Origin: Deltaproteobacteria bacterium
GTDB taxonomy: Bacteria > Desulfobacterota > Desulfuromonadia > Desulfuromonadales > Geopsychrobacteraceae
Reading direction: 5' to 3'
DNA: 64,000 bases
Assembly: GCA_018399135.1 (NCBI GenBank)
Contig: JAGYPB010000004.1
Location: 1 to 64,000, forward strand
How positions within the stretch are numbered: the first letter of the stretch is position 1; every line of letters begins with the position of its first letter. The notes under the pieces were generated by a model that worked only from the letters and a program-made list of their open reading frames with translations, was not told where the DNA came from and made no database searches. Shown here one piece after another: positions 27,004 to 36,086 of this stretch. A program made the position numbers and the translations under genes.

Positions 27004-28701
27004 TCATAGTCCCATCAGGGGGTCTGACAGACCAAGAACATACACGGCCACAAGGCCCAGGACTCCAGCGGCTATGAGGTAGTACATGGTTGGAATAATG
27101 GTCAAGCGTAGTGTTTTTCCTTCCTGTCCCAGCAGTCCAACCGTTGCCGAGGCGGCAACCACATTATGAATGGCGACCATATTTCCTGCTGCCGCGCCGA
27201 TAGCCTGCAGGGAAACCATGACGGCCCCTGAAACACTGAGGGCGTTTGCTACTTCGAGCTGGAACTGGCTGAGCATCATGTTGCTGACCGTGTTGGATCC
27301 GGCAATGAATGCGCCCAGACCACCAACTGTTGGAGCAAGCAACGGATAGATGGAACCAAAGGTCACAGCAACAAAGTCGGCCATTGCCACCGGCATGGAT
27401 GCCAGGTCAGCGCCGTTGACCCCTGAATTGATTAAAATTCTAACCATTGGGATAGTGAAGATCAGGACGAATCCGGCACCAAGCAGGGTTTTTCCGGCAG
27501 ATCCGGCCGCTGCAGTAAACTGAGAGAATTTCATCTGGTGCAGAAACAGAGTCAGCACACAGACAAAAAATAAAATACCACCGGGAAGATAGAGTGGTTC
27601 AATGCTGGCACTGATTCCCGTTTCGCCAAATATATTACGCCAGCCGAATGTGAGGCTGAGCAGTGCGGACTTGAGAGCCGGAAAAATTCGACTGGCAACC
27701 AGAATCAAGGCAACCAGCAGATATGGGGTCCAGGCCAGGCTCAGGGAGATTTTCCGCTCGTCAGCGGTGGGTTTTTTAGGGGTGATAGTACCAACCCAGG
27801 CCCGTGGCCACTTATTTTGTGGCGGAAAATCCCATACTGTTTTCGGCACGAGAAAGCCTTTTCTGGCCGCCGGTACAACAATAGTGAGGCCGACCAGCGC
27901 GCCGACGATGGAGGGGAACTCCGGTCCGAGAAACACTCCTGTAAGGGCATAGGGGACAGTAAAGGCCAGTCCGCTAAAAAGAGCGAAAGGTGTCATTGCC
28001 AGCCCTTCTTTCCAGCTCTTGTTTTTGCCGAAAAACCGGGTCAACATCATGACCATCAGCAGGGGCATCAGGGTGCCGATGATGGCGTGACCGATAGCTA
28101 CTTCTGAAGTAATCAGTTGCAGAAACAGGGCCCAGCTTGAACCTTCTGCGCTGAGTTGCTGACCAATGGCGATATGATCCAGGCCATTGGTTACGCCGAT
28201 AATAATCGGGGTTCCGACGGCGCCGAAGGAAACTGGTGTCGATTGAATCATCATGCCAACCATAATGGCCCCCAGAGCGGGAAAACCGATAGCGACCAGT
28301 AATGGTGCAGCGATGGCTGCCGGGGTGCCGAAACCGGAGGCTCCTTCAATAAAACAACCGAAAAGCCACGCTAGAATAAGTGCCTGAACACGTCGATCGG
28401 GACTGATATTTGTAAAGCCCGCCCGGATTGTAGAAATTGCACCGGAATTTTGCAGCGTATTGAGCAGCATGATTGCTCCGAAAATAATCCAGAGCACTGC
28501 CGTTGTGACAATTATTCCCTGAATCGTTGAGGCAAGAATACGATTGAAGCTCATCTCCCAGAAAAATAGAGCAATGCCTGCCGCTGTAAGATAAACAAGA
28601 GGCATGGCCCGCCGCGCCGGCCAATGAAAACCGACAAGCAGAATGGCCGCGACGATAATTGGTGTTGCTGCGAGTAAAGCTTGAATTCCTGGTGACATCA
28701 T
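27004..28701 (-). CDS. lctP: L-lactate permease
   Basis: 565 residues from the first of two adjacent ATG codons at 28701, preceded by AAGGGG; the open frame extends upstream without a ribosome site. About 13-14 membrane helices; LctP/LldP family features include [20 protein letters not shown] and [14 protein letters not shown], and [20 protein letters not shown] near the end. It is a proton-coupled lactate (and often glycolate) importer, fitting the lut and glc genes nearby. A weak AGGTAAGACCAG half-palindrome lies far upstream (28943-28954). Confidence 0.92.
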   Translation of the reverse strand: MMSPGIQALLAATPIIVAAILLVGFHWPARRAMPLVYLTAAGIALFFWEMSFNRILASTIQGIIVTTAVLWIIFGAIMLLNTLQNSGAISTIRAGFTNISPDRRVQALILAWLFGCFIEGASGFGTPAAIAAPLLVAIGFPALGAIMVGMMIQSTPVSFGAVGTPIIIGVTNGLDHIAIGQQLSAEGSSWALFLQLITSEVAIGHAIIGTLMPLLMVMMLTRFFGKNKSWKEGLAMTPFALFSGLAFTVPYALTGVFLGPEFPSIVGALVGLTIVVPAARKGFLVPKTVWDFPPQNKWPRAWVGTITPKKPTADERKISLSLAWTPYLLVALILVASRIFPALKSALLSLTFGWRNIFGETGISASIEPLYLPGGILFFVCVLTLFLHQMKFSQFTAAAGSAGKTLLGAGFVLIFTIPMVRILINSGVNGADLASMPVAMADFVAVTFGSIYPLLAPTVGGLGAFIAGSNTVSNMMLSQFQLEVANALSVSGAVMVSLQAIGAAAGNMVAIHNVVAASATVGLLGQEGKTLRLTIIPTMYYLIAAGVLGLVAVYVLGLSDPLMGL

Positions 28702-29254
28702 ACAACCCCTTGCGAAAAAGATTATTGTAGTCAACGTTCTGACGATCGAGTGCTGGTGGAGATAATTGAATTGTTCTATCAAGAGGTTTTGAAAATAGAA
28801 GGGTGCTTGTGATACGACTCCTCTTGCCTGACAACATCTAACCGGTCTCTTTCGACGTTGTTTGAACTATCGCTAGAGATGTTCCGATCAGCTCCAATGC
28901 GGCAGCGGGGGCAATATAAACGAAAAAGAACGATTGGTAAAGAGGTAAGACCAGTTAGTGGGTTGATCATTGTTCAGATAGGGACATGTCAACGGATCAC
29001 GTAACTTTTTAAGTTTAAAGCAGGGACAAGGCCCTTCTTCCGATTTGATGTAACGCGTCCTGTTTGTCCGGAGGGTAAAAAAGTTTCTGTTCAATTGTCT
29101 AAATATTTTTTACACTGCTGGTCTCTGACCAGGTTGTGTTATGCCGGGTCAGGTCTCGTTGATTCCTCAGTCTGCGCCCTTCGGAAACCCCGGATGGCCA
29201 TAATGCCGTTTCCGGATTGAAACCAGTTAACCTCTACCGGCAAGATACATACTT
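28702..29254. other. Long divergent intergenic region (lctP / AEC carrier)
   Basis: 553 bp between divergent transporter genes. Only short, unconvincing open frames are present. AGGTAAGACCAG at 28943-28954 is a poor match to the TTGGT-N3-ACCAA operators. TTCGGAAACC and GTTTCCGGA segments at 29179-29218 can form a loose hairpin near the carrier gene. No known riboswitch was recognised. Confidence 0.4.
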
Positions 29255-30160
29255 ATGACTGATCTACTTTTTGTTTTTGCAAACGTTACTTTGCCGGTTT
29301 TTGGAATCGTCATTTTGGGCGCTCTGGTGGGAGGTCGCTTGCAATTAGAAGCTCGCACCCTTACCCGAGCGGCCTATTACGTTTTTGTCCCGGCATTTAT
29401 CTTTCACTCCATCAGCACTGCTCACATCGATTTTTCCAGTGCCTTGACGATGATTGGTTATATCGTTCTGGTTCACCTCATCGGTGTCGCCATTGCTATT
29501 GTCCTGGGGGTGGCTTTAAAACGCTCACGGGAGATGATAGCTGCCTTTGTGATGATTGCTTCATTTGGCAATGTCGGCAATTATGGTCTGGCGCTGATCC
29601 GTTTTCGTCTGGGTGAGGAGGCGATTGCTTCCGCTACAATCTTTTATGTTGCCATTACCATTAGTGCATTTGTCATGTGTGTCGGTGCGGCGGGTTGGGC
29701 GCGGGGCGGAAAACGTGGGGCCGTCTGGCAGGTAGTGAAGACTCCGGCTCTGCTCGCTATGGTTCCTGCCGTTTTAGTTTCCTCAACAGACCTGCAGGTG
29801 CCGTTGATGGTGCAGCGGATGGTTGGTCTGCTGGCCGAGGCGATGATCCCGGTCATGCTGTTTACTCTTGGATTGCAGATGCTTGAGCAAAAAAAGATCC
29901 AGTTTAATGCCGATGTTCTTCTCGGATCAGGTCTGCGGCTTCTTGTGGTTCCAATATTCGCAGTCCTGGTGGCAAGTGGTTTTTCTTTCGGTGCAACTGA
30001 ACAAGCAGCTGGAATTCTTCAGGCAGCGATGCCGGCGGCCATTCTTGTTGCCATCATCGCCAAAGAGCATAATGTGGTGCCGGAATTTGTTACCTCGGTA
30101 GTGATTGTGTCAACGCTGATAAGTGTTGCCACCCTGACCGTCTGGATGGTTATTCTCTAG
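29255..30160 (+). CDS. AEC-family (auxin efflux carrier-like) transporter
   Basis: 301 residues with about ten membrane helices and the AEC/PIN-like half-repeat layout (TLPVFGIVILGALVGGRL at the start, ASFGNVGNYGLALI, then MPAAILVAIIAKEHNV). Bacterial members such as MleP and MdcF move malate, malonate or other organic acids. Substrate not deducible. The stop overlaps that of the convergent haemolysin III gene. Confidence 0.85.
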   Translation: MTDLLFVFANVTLPVFGIVILGALVGGRLQLEARTLTRAAYYVFVPAFIFHSISTAHIDFSSALTMIGYIVLVHLIGVAIAIVLGVALKRSREMIAAFVMIASFGNVGNYGLALIRFRLGEEAIASATIFYVAITISAFVMCVGAAGWARGGKRGAVWQVVKTPALLAMVPAVLVSSTDLQVPLMVQRMVGLLAEAMIPVMLFTLGLQMLEQKKIQFNADVLLGSGLRLLVVPIFAVLVASGFSFGATEQAAGILQAAMPAAILVAIIAKEHNVVPEFVTSVVIVSTLISVATLTVWMVIL

Positions 30161-30813
30161 CGCGGAACAACATAAAGCAATACCGCAAAAAAGTGAAAAA
30201 TGCTGCCTGCCAGGACAAACAGGTGCCAGATGGCGTGGTTATAAGGTAGTTGTTTCCAGATGTAAAAAATGACCCCACCGGTATAGGTAAATCCCCCCGC
30301 CACCAGTAGCCGGATCCCGCCGGGGTCCAGGGCACTCAGGAGCGGATTGATAGCGATCAGGATAATCCACCCCAGGGTCAGATAAAGTCCAAGAGAGAGT
30401 CCGCGTTTTTGCCCCAGGGGTGACACCTTGAGAATGATCCCCGTCAGGGCAATGCTCCACACTAGTGCAAATACCGACCAGCCCCAGGGGCCGCGCAGGT
30501 TAACCAGTAAGAAGGGGGTATAGGTGCCGGCAATCAGCAGATAGATGGCGACGTGGTCGAGTAGACGCAGAAGTTCTTTGGCGCGTGGAGCGGTGATCGA
30601 GTGATAGAGGGTGGATGTCAGATACAGCAGGATCATGGTGGCACCAAAGATGCTGCTGCTGACGACATGCCAGATATTTCCATGGGTTGCGGCAAGGTTG
30701 ACCAGAACGACCAGTCCACAGATGGATAACAGTGCGCCAATGCCGTGGGTTAGGCTGTTGGCGATCTCTTCCCCGAGGCTGTATCTCTTTATGTATACGG
30801 GTTGTTCATTCAT
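30157..30813 (-). CDS. Haemolysin III / PAQR-family membrane protein
   Basis: 218 residues, seven predicted helices, with the family residues EEIANSLTHGIGALLS, STLYHS, LDHVAIYLLIAGTYTPF and HAIWHLFVLAGSIFHF (conserved Ser, Asp and three His that bind metal in PAQR proteins). Function in bacteria is not well defined; YqfA-type proteins affect membrane lipid balance. Its stop overlaps the AEC carrier stop by three bases. Confidence 0.9.
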   Translation of the reverse strand: MNEQPVYIKRYSLGEEIANSLTHGIGALLSICGLVVLVNLAATHGNIWHVVSSSIFGATMILLYLTSTLYHSITAPRAKELLRLLDHVAIYLLIAGTYTPFLLVNLRGPWGWSVFALVWSIALTGIILKVSPLGQKRGLSLGLYLTLGWIILIAINPLLSALDPGGIRLLVAGGFTYTGGVIFYIWKQLPYNHAIWHLFVLAGSIFHFFAVLLYVVPR

Positions 30814-30964
30814 CAGCGGTTCCTCGCTTGTAAAAGCTGCCTTGTTCGTTGAAAGTATAGCATTGACGTAAAGGTCAATTGGCGCTCAAACCTGTTATTT
30901 TACAAAAGTATTACGTTGACCTTTCCCCCGATTGCCACATTCTGAAAAAACTTTCAAAATCGCA

Positions 30965-30993
30965 TTGACAAACATGACCACAATAGTTATATT
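30965..30993 (+). promoter_or_regulatory. Promoter of candidate small RNA 2
   Basis: TTGACA (30965-30970), exactly 17 bp, TATATT (30988-30993): a near-consensus sigma-70 promoter. Transcription should start near 31000. Confidence 0.7.
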
Positions 30994-30999
30994 TGACTC

Positions 31000-31105
31000 A
31001 AATACACTTTGTTGTGGCAGGCAAAAGGTATTTAAAGTAGTACTCTCTCGTTACCTCCTTAGTGTGTCGCCCCGTGATCCCCTCCTGATCACGGGGCATT
31101 TTTTT
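31000..31105 (+). ncRNA. Candidate small RNA 2 (about 105 nt)
   Basis: A near-consensus promoter and a strong terminator enclose about 105 nt without an open frame. Near the 3' end are ACTCTCTC and an unpaired TTACCTCCTTAG. The terminator GCCCCGTGATC (31069-31079) pairs with 31087-31097, has loop CCCTCCT, then a seven-T run. The order (promoter, ACTCTCTC, GCCCCGT stem, CUCCU loop, ACGGGGCATTTTTTT) matches candidate small RNA 1. It lies 100 bp before the ExeA-like gene, so a leader or attenuator role is an alternative. Confidence 0.55.
31069..31105 (+). terminator. Rho-independent terminator with CCCTCCT loop
   Basis: An 11-bp perfect stem, 7-nt loop and seven T residues. Strong plus-strand terminator upstream of the ExeA-like gene. 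Confidence 0.9.
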
Positions 31106-31207
31106 GTTTGACGCCATCTATCGTTTCAGCTGACCTTGATTTGTCGTTTGTGGTATATCCTGTCCATTGTGATCATTTTGTCGGCCAAGGCAGGGTTTAG
31201 GGTATTC

Positions 31208-32875
31208 ATGTACAAAGAATATTTCGGGCTTAAGGAAGAACCTTTTTCCATTGCACCCGATCCACAATTTCTCTATATGAGTGAGAAGCACCGTGAGGCT
31301 CTTGCCCATCTGATCTACGGCATGAAAGCTGATAGCGGATTTGTCCTTCTGACCGGTGAGGTGGGTACCGGCAAGACTACTGTTTGTCGTTGTCTGCTGA
31401 ATCAGATTCCGGATCACTCCGAGGTTGCATTTATTCTTAATCCCAAGTTGTCAGTCGTCGAATTGCTGGCAACGATCTGTGATGAGTTGAGGATTCAGTA
31501 CCCTCCCGGAACTACCAGTATCAAGGTGTTTGTCGATCATTTGAATTTGTTTCTGCTTGACGCCCACAGTCGTGAAAAGAGAGTCATTCTGATTATTGAT
31601 GAGGCGCAGAATCTGAGTATTGATGTGCTTGAACAGATCCGCTTGCTGACCAATCTGGAAACCGACAAACGTAAACTGTTGCAGGTAATTCTCCTCGGCC
31701 AACCGGAACTCAATCGGCTGCTGGAACGTCCCGAGTTGCGTCAATTAGCGCAGCGGGTTACTGCCCGTTATCATCTTGAGCCACTTTTACTGCACAACAT
31801 ATCGGCCTATCTGAGCTATCGCCTGGCAAAAGCCGGTGTTGAACGTCCGCTTTTTTCGCCGGCTGCCATCAAAAAACTCTATCGTTTAAGCGGTGGTGTG
31901 CCACGGTTGATTAACCTGATCAGTGATCGTGCCCTATTGGGAGCTTATTCTCGTGGAGAACACCAGGTCAATCCGAAGGTGTTGACGCAGGCTGCCAGGG
32001 AAATATTTGGTACTGACTACAAGCAACAAACAGCGGACAAATGGTTTTTTTCGGTCGTGTTGCTGTTGCTAATTGTCGTTGCTACCGTTGTTGCCATGTT
32101 GTTGTTTTTACCTTCCCCGCAGCAACAGGAACCGGTGGCAATGATGCCGGTAGCGCCAAAGCCGGCGGATGTGATCGTCACGCAACGACCTGGTGAAAGT
32201 CAGTTGCCGCCGGAGGCTCAGTTGTCACTGGAACAGCCAGAACCCATCCTGGCTATTGTTCCGCCGGCGCAGACAACTGCTGACCAGAGTCGCAATCAGG
32301 CGATGCAGGCATTGCTTGCGCTGTGGGGTTACACCGATTCTGTTGATCAGACAACCATTACAATACTTGCTGATGCGCATGGTCTTGCCCTGCATGAAGA
32401 AGAGGGAAATCTGACTCTGCTGCGCACATTGAATCACCCGGCCGTTCTGTCGGTGACTGATGCGTATGGAGATGGTGGATTTTATGCCTTGTTGACAGCT
32501 CTCGACGCAGCAAATGCGACCCTGGTTGTTGGCACGGATTTGCTCAGGGTTCCTGTTACCACCCTGCTGAATCAATGGAGTGGTCAGTTTACCATGCTCT
32601 GGCAGCCTCCTCCGGGTTATGAAGGAATTCTGCGACAAGGTGATGAAGGGATTATCGTCTACTGGCTTGAGCAGCAGCTGGCCCAGCTGGGCGGTCGTGA
32701 TCCGCGCGACGAAGTCTCACTGCGTTTTGATCATCAGATGATGGATGATGTGCGCCGCTTTCAGCGTCGTTACGGCTTGGTTCCTGATGGGCATGTAGGT
32801 CCTAATACCCTGGTAACTATGAACGCCTTGAGGACAACGGATCAGCCGCGTCTAGCCAATCATCGGGAGCAATGA
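31208..32875 (+). CDS. ExeA/GspA-like AAA ATPase with peptidoglycan-binding domain
   Basis: 555 residues from the ATG at 31208 (MYKEYFGLKEEPFSIAPDP, the usual family start; longer frame rejected). AAA domain with Walker A GEVGTGKT and Walker B VILIIDEAQNL. One membrane helix at about residues 278-300 (FFSVVLLLLIVVATVVAML). The periplasmic part ends in a PG_binding_1 domain (RQGDEGIIVYWLEQQLAQLG, RFQRRYGLVPDGHVGPNT). In Aeromonas, ExeAB inserts the type II secretin through the cell wall. The ExeB-like gene follows at once, but no other secretion gene is in the window. Confidence 0.88.
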   Translation: MYKEYFGLKEEPFSIAPDPQFLYMSEKHREALAHLIYGMKADSGFVLLTGEVGTGKTTVCRCLLNQIPDHSEVAFILNPKLSVVELLATICDELRIQYPPGTTSIKVFVDHLNLFLLDAHSREKRVILIIDEAQNLSIDVLEQIRLLTNLETDKRKLLQVILLGQPELNRLLERPELRQLAQRVTARYHLEPLLLHNISAYLSYRLAKAGVERPLFSPAAIKKLYRLSGGVPRLINLISDRALLGAYSRGEHQVNPKVLTQAAREIFGTDYKQQTADKWFFSVVLLLLIVVATVVAMLLFLPSPQQQEPVAMMPVAPKPADVIVTQRPGESQLPPEAQLSLEQPEPILAIVPPAQTTADQSRNQAMQALLALWGYTDSVDQTTITILADAHGLALHEEEGNLTLLRTLNHPAVLSVTDAYGDGGFYALLTALDAANATLVVGTDLLRVPVTTLLNQWSGQFTMLWQPPPGYEGILRQGDEGIIVYWLEQQLAQLGGRDPRDEVSLRFDHQMMDDVRRFQRRYGLVPDGHVGPNTLVTMNALRTTDQPRLANHREQ

Positions 32876-32877
32876 AT

Positions 32878-33582
32878 ATGTCATTTATTCTTGATGCCTT
32901 AAAAAAGTCGGAACATAAACGCCGAGCACAGGCTGGTGGTGAACCTGCACCTCTTTATGGGGTGAACGAAACTAAAATCGGCAGACGTCGACAATCGAAA
33001 ATTTTTGTGATGTTTTTTATGTTGCCGGGAATTTTTCTGTTGCTTGCTGTCCTGGTATGGCAACGTCCCTGGGTGGTGCAGAATGACCCGGTGCTAGCGG
33101 TGACGGTAGTTGCCGAGCAATTATCTACTGTGCCGGCAAGACAAGGCGCGACTGCCGCTAATCAAACGCCTGCGGTGGTAGAGCAACGACAGATGGAGAT
33201 CCCCGCCACCGTGACACAACCACAAGTAGAGGCTGAACCCGGGATAAGGGTGCAACCTTCAGCGGATGAATCCGTTGAGACAGCTGTTGAAGCTCAAATA
33301 ATGTCACCAATAGTTGCGCAACCAACCCCTGCGGAGGGAGATCAGGTCTACAGTATCAGTGACCTGCCGGCCGATGTTCGCCGCCGTCTGCCCGCATTGC
33401 AGATGGCGCTGCATGCTTACAACGCCACAGATGCTCAGGCCAGTCTGGTACAGATCAACGGTCATCTGGTGCGCGAGGGAGCACAAATAGCGGAAAACCT
33501 CAGTGTTGACGAAATTACCGGCGAAGGGGCTGTCTTACGTTCAGGTATCTACCGTTTTTTGCTTCCTCGACGTGGTCAGTGA
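32878..33582 (+). CDS. ExeB/GspB-like general secretion protein
   Basis: 234 residues from ATG 32878 (MSFILDALKKSE, the hallmark GspB start); GGGAG lies 8 nt upstream, better spaced than for the ATG at 32872. One membrane helix (FVMFFMLPGIFLLLAVLVW) follows a cytoplasmic stub; a Gln/Pro-rich linker leads to a C-terminal T2SSB domain (LPALQMALHAYNATDAQASL, VDEITGEGAVLRSGIYRFLL). Expected to work with the ExeA-like ATPase. Its end overlaps the convergent glycerate kinase by 7 bp. Confidence 0.85.
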   Translation: MSFILDALKKSEHKRRAQAGGEPAPLYGVNETKIGRRRQSKIFVMFFMLPGIFLLLAVLVWQRPWVVQNDPVLAVTVVAEQLSTVPARQGATAANQTPAVVEQRQMEIPATVTQPQVEAEPGIRVQPSADESVETAVEAQIMSPIVAQPTPAEGDQVYSISDLPADVRRRLPALQMALHAYNATDAQASLVQINGHLVREGAQIAENLSVDEITGEGAVLRSGIYRFLLPRRGQ

Positions 33583-34982
33583 ACAATAACCATTTGTAGA
33601 TCGCCAACATTGGTGTTGGTTGGCCCGCTGGTCAGGTGTCCTTCGACTTTTTCAAAAAAATGGTAGGAATCGTTGTTGTTAAGGTAGCGTTCCATGTCCG
33701 GAGCAGCAATTTTTGCTCGTGATAGAATGTCAATATCAGCAAAGGCTCCAGCGGTATCGGTGGGACCGTCGTTGCCGTCGGTTGCTGCCGATAAAAAACA
33801 GACCTGAGCTTGCTGATGGTTGTCCCATCCGGCCAGCTCCTGCAAAAAAGCCAGTGCCAGTTCCTGATTACGCCCCCCTTTGCCGTTCCCTTGTAGCGTT
33901 ACTACCGTTTCCCCACCAAACAGCAGACAGGCCGGCTTTTCCATGAACAGGTCACTATTGGCAACCTCGCGGGCAATTGTTGCCAGGTAACGGGCGGCGT
34001 TGCGGGCTTCACCGGTGATCATGACGCTGCCGGCCCTGGTGTTGTAGCCAAGTTGTTGTGCCTGGCGCTCTGCCGCTAACAGGGCATGGCGGTTGGTCCC
34101 GATGAGGATGTTGGTGGCATAGCTCAGGCATGCGTCCCCCTCCTTGGGCGTTTCAGCGATTCTCCCTTCCTGCCCGTGCTCAAGGGCCGACAGAATAGCG
34201 GCCGGGGTGCGGGAGCGGAGCTGGTAGCGATCAATGAGACTGATCGCGTCGCTGAAGGTGGTTGGGTCGGCACTGGTCAGGCCGGAGGCGATGCTGCCAA
34301 GGTCGTCGCCGACAACGTCAGACAGAATAAAGTTCAAGCTCCGGGCCGGAGCTGCCAGACGTAGAAAACGCCCACCCTTGATAGCGGACAAGTGTTTGCG
34401 GATACAGTTAATTTCTTCGATGGGTGCGCCACAGCCCAGCAGCAGGCTGGTGAGTTGCTGTTTGTCGGCCAGGGAAACAGCTGCCACGTCAGCCGAAGCC
34501 TCCTGGTCGAGGGGGTAGGGGAGCAACGCTGAAGCTCCCCCGGAAAGACAGTTAATGATCAGGGTATTTTCGTCAGCGGCTCTGGCCAGTTCCGCTAATC
34601 GACGTGCGGCCACCACCCCACGCTGATCGGGGATCGGATGTGCAGCTTCGAAAACCTCGGTTCGCTGCAACGGTTCGAGGTGTCCCTCTTTGACGCAGAT
34701 CATCCCGCTGGTGATGCGATTTCCCAACAGTTCTTCGAATGCTCGTGCCATCGGGGCCGTGGCCTTGCCTGCACCCAGCAGCAGAATGCGGTTATAGTAG
34801 GTCAGGTCAAGGTCGATTGCCAGATCTTCGGTTTTAACCTGCAATAGATTTCCTGACAGGCTGACCATGCTTTTGATAGCCTGGTAAGGATCAACCCTTT
34901 TCAACGCAGCGCGAAATATCTGATGCAGATGGTGGCGACAAGTTTCTGGGGAGAGCGTTGATGGGCTTGGTCTGTCTTTCAT
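33576..34982 (-). CDS. Glycerate 2-kinase (GckA/TtuD, MOFRL family)
   Basis: 468 residues from the ATG at 34982. It has the DUF4147 N-terminal domain (RILLLGAGKATAPMARAFEE, NCLSGGASALLPYP, VGDDLGSIASGLTSADP) and the C-terminal MOFRL domain (FGGETVVTLQGNGKGGRNQE, AATDGNDGPTDTAGA, LTSGPTNTNVGDL). It phosphorylates D-glycerate to 2-phosphoglycerate. It could feed glyoxylate-derived carbon into glycolysis, which fits a glycolate-oxidising host. It stands alone, convergent with ExeB. Confidence 0.9.
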   Translation of the reverse strand: MKDRPSPSTLSPETCRHHLHQIFRAALKRVDPYQAIKSMVSLSGNLLQVKTEDLAIDLDLTYYNRILLLGAGKATAPMARAFEELLGNRITSGMICVKEGHLEPLQRTEVFEAAHPIPDQRGVVAARRLAELARAADENTLIINCLSGGASALLPYPLDQEASADVAAVSLADKQQLTSLLLGCGAPIEEINCIRKHLSAIKGGRFLRLAAPARSLNFILSDVVGDDLGSIASGLTSADPTTFSDAISLIDRYQLRSRTPAAILSALEHGQEGRIAETPKEGDACLSYATNILIGTNRHALLAAERQAQQLGYNTRAGSVMITGEARNAARYLATIAREVANSDLFMEKPACLLFGGETVVTLQGNGKGGRNQELALAFLQELAGWDNHQQAQVCFLSAATDGNDGPTDTAGAFADIDILSRAKIAAPDMERYLNNNDSYHFFEKVEGHLTSGPTNTNVGDLQMVIVH

Positions 34983-35115
34983 GTAAGTGATCCAGAGCAA
35001 GGGTTAAAAGGGAAGTCCATTTTTCATTGAATTTTACTCTGATTCCTGCTTTAAGTTCTAGCGCTTTATTAACCGGACTTGATCAATCAATGGCTATTTC
35101 TAACAGGTTTATCAA

Positions 35116-35976
35116 ATGACAAATAAGCAACTGATGGACTGGCGTATCCGTTTGTACTACTGGCTTGAAAGCCGCACCATCCAGCGGCTGGTGATTGTTG
35201 TAATTATGACAAATGCGGTGCTCCTGGGACTGGAAACGGTACCGAGCATCAACGAACCTTACGGACATCTGCTTTATCAGCTGGATCGTTTGTGTTTGAT
35301 TATTTTTGTGGTGGAACTGACCCTGGCGATCGTTGCCATGGGACCGCGAGGGTTTTTCCGTGAGCCCTGGCGAGTGTTCGATTTTATTGTGGTCGGTATC
35401 GCCCTGGTACCCGCGTCGGGCGCCTTCAGTATTTTGCGCAGTTTAAGGGTGCTGCGGGTGTTGCGCCTGGCCTCGGCATCGCCGCGCATGCGGGTCGTGG
35501 TGTCGGCGCTTTTGGCGGCCATTCCCGGCATGAGTTCCATTATTGCTCTATTGCTGCTGGTGTTTTACGTCGCGGCAGTCATGAGTACCAAGCTGTTCGG
35601 GGCCGATTTCCCTGACTGGTTCGGCTCCATTAACGCCTCTATGTACACCCTGTTTCAGATCATGACTCTGGAGAGCTGGTCGATGGGGATTGTGCGTCCG
35701 GTGCTCGAGGTTTTTCCCTACGCCTGGCTGTTTTTTGTCCCCTTTATCATCCTGGCGACCTTTACCATGCTGAACCTGTTTATCGCCGTGATTGTTGATG
35801 CCATGCAGAGTCAGGCCCATCTCGCACAGAAAGAACAGATGCGCGAAATTGAGGAACTGGCAGAGGAAAAAGAACGGGAACTACACCGGGATATCGACAG
35901 TCTGCGGGGTGAGATCCGTGAACTGAAGGAGATGCTCAAGGGCGGTTCGGCTACAATGCCTGTTATTAAACCGTAG
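35116..35976 (+). CDS. Bacterial voltage-gated sodium channel (NavBac family)
   Basis: 286 residues, one six-helix channel subunit (tetramer expected). S1-S3 are followed by an S4 sensor with arginines every third residue (ILRSLRVLRVLRLAS). Pore selectivity filter is TLESWSM, as in the sodium-selective NavAb; S6 is PFIILATFTMLNLFIAVIVD. The C-terminus forms a coiled coil (EIEELAEEKERELHRDIDSL). Family members conduct Na+ on depolarisation and are commonest in marine or alkaliphilic bacteria. ATG behind AGG. Stands alone. Confidence 0.93.
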   Translation: MTNKQLMDWRIRLYYWLESRTIQRLVIVVIMTNAVLLGLETVPSINEPYGHLLYQLDRLCLIIFVVELTLAIVAMGPRGFFREPWRVFDFIVVGIALVPASGAFSILRSLRVLRVLRLASASPRMRVVVSALLAAIPGMSSIIALLLLVFYVAAVMSTKLFGADFPDWFGSINASMYTLFQIMTLESWSMGIVRPVLEVFPYAWLFFVPFIILATFTMLNLFIAVIVDAMQSQAHLAQKEQMREIEELAEEKERELHRDIDSLRGEIRELKEMLKGGSATMPVIKP

Positions 35977-36048
35977 GGGCAATTCATGAATTGCCCTTTC
36001 ACCAGATCCCGGTCCGTTACCAAACAAGGGGCCGTTCATGAACGGCCC
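35977..36048. repeat. Twin 20-bp palindromes
   Basis: GGGCAATTCATGAATTGCCC (35977-35996) and GGGCCGTTCATGAACGGCCC (36029-36048) are each perfect palindromes with the same core TTCATGAA and flanks AGGGGC...GCCCTT. They lie 32 bp apart between the channel and the ABC-F gene. They may be REP-like elements or a double terminator; T-runs are short. Confidence 0.85.
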
Positions 36049-36086
36049 TTACACCGCCCCAACATCAGACCCACAGGAATTCAACA

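Noticed and set aside
28702-29254. Riboswitch or small gene in the lctP/AEC intergenic region
   Set aside because: No recognised aptamer core and only short open frames without ribosome sites.
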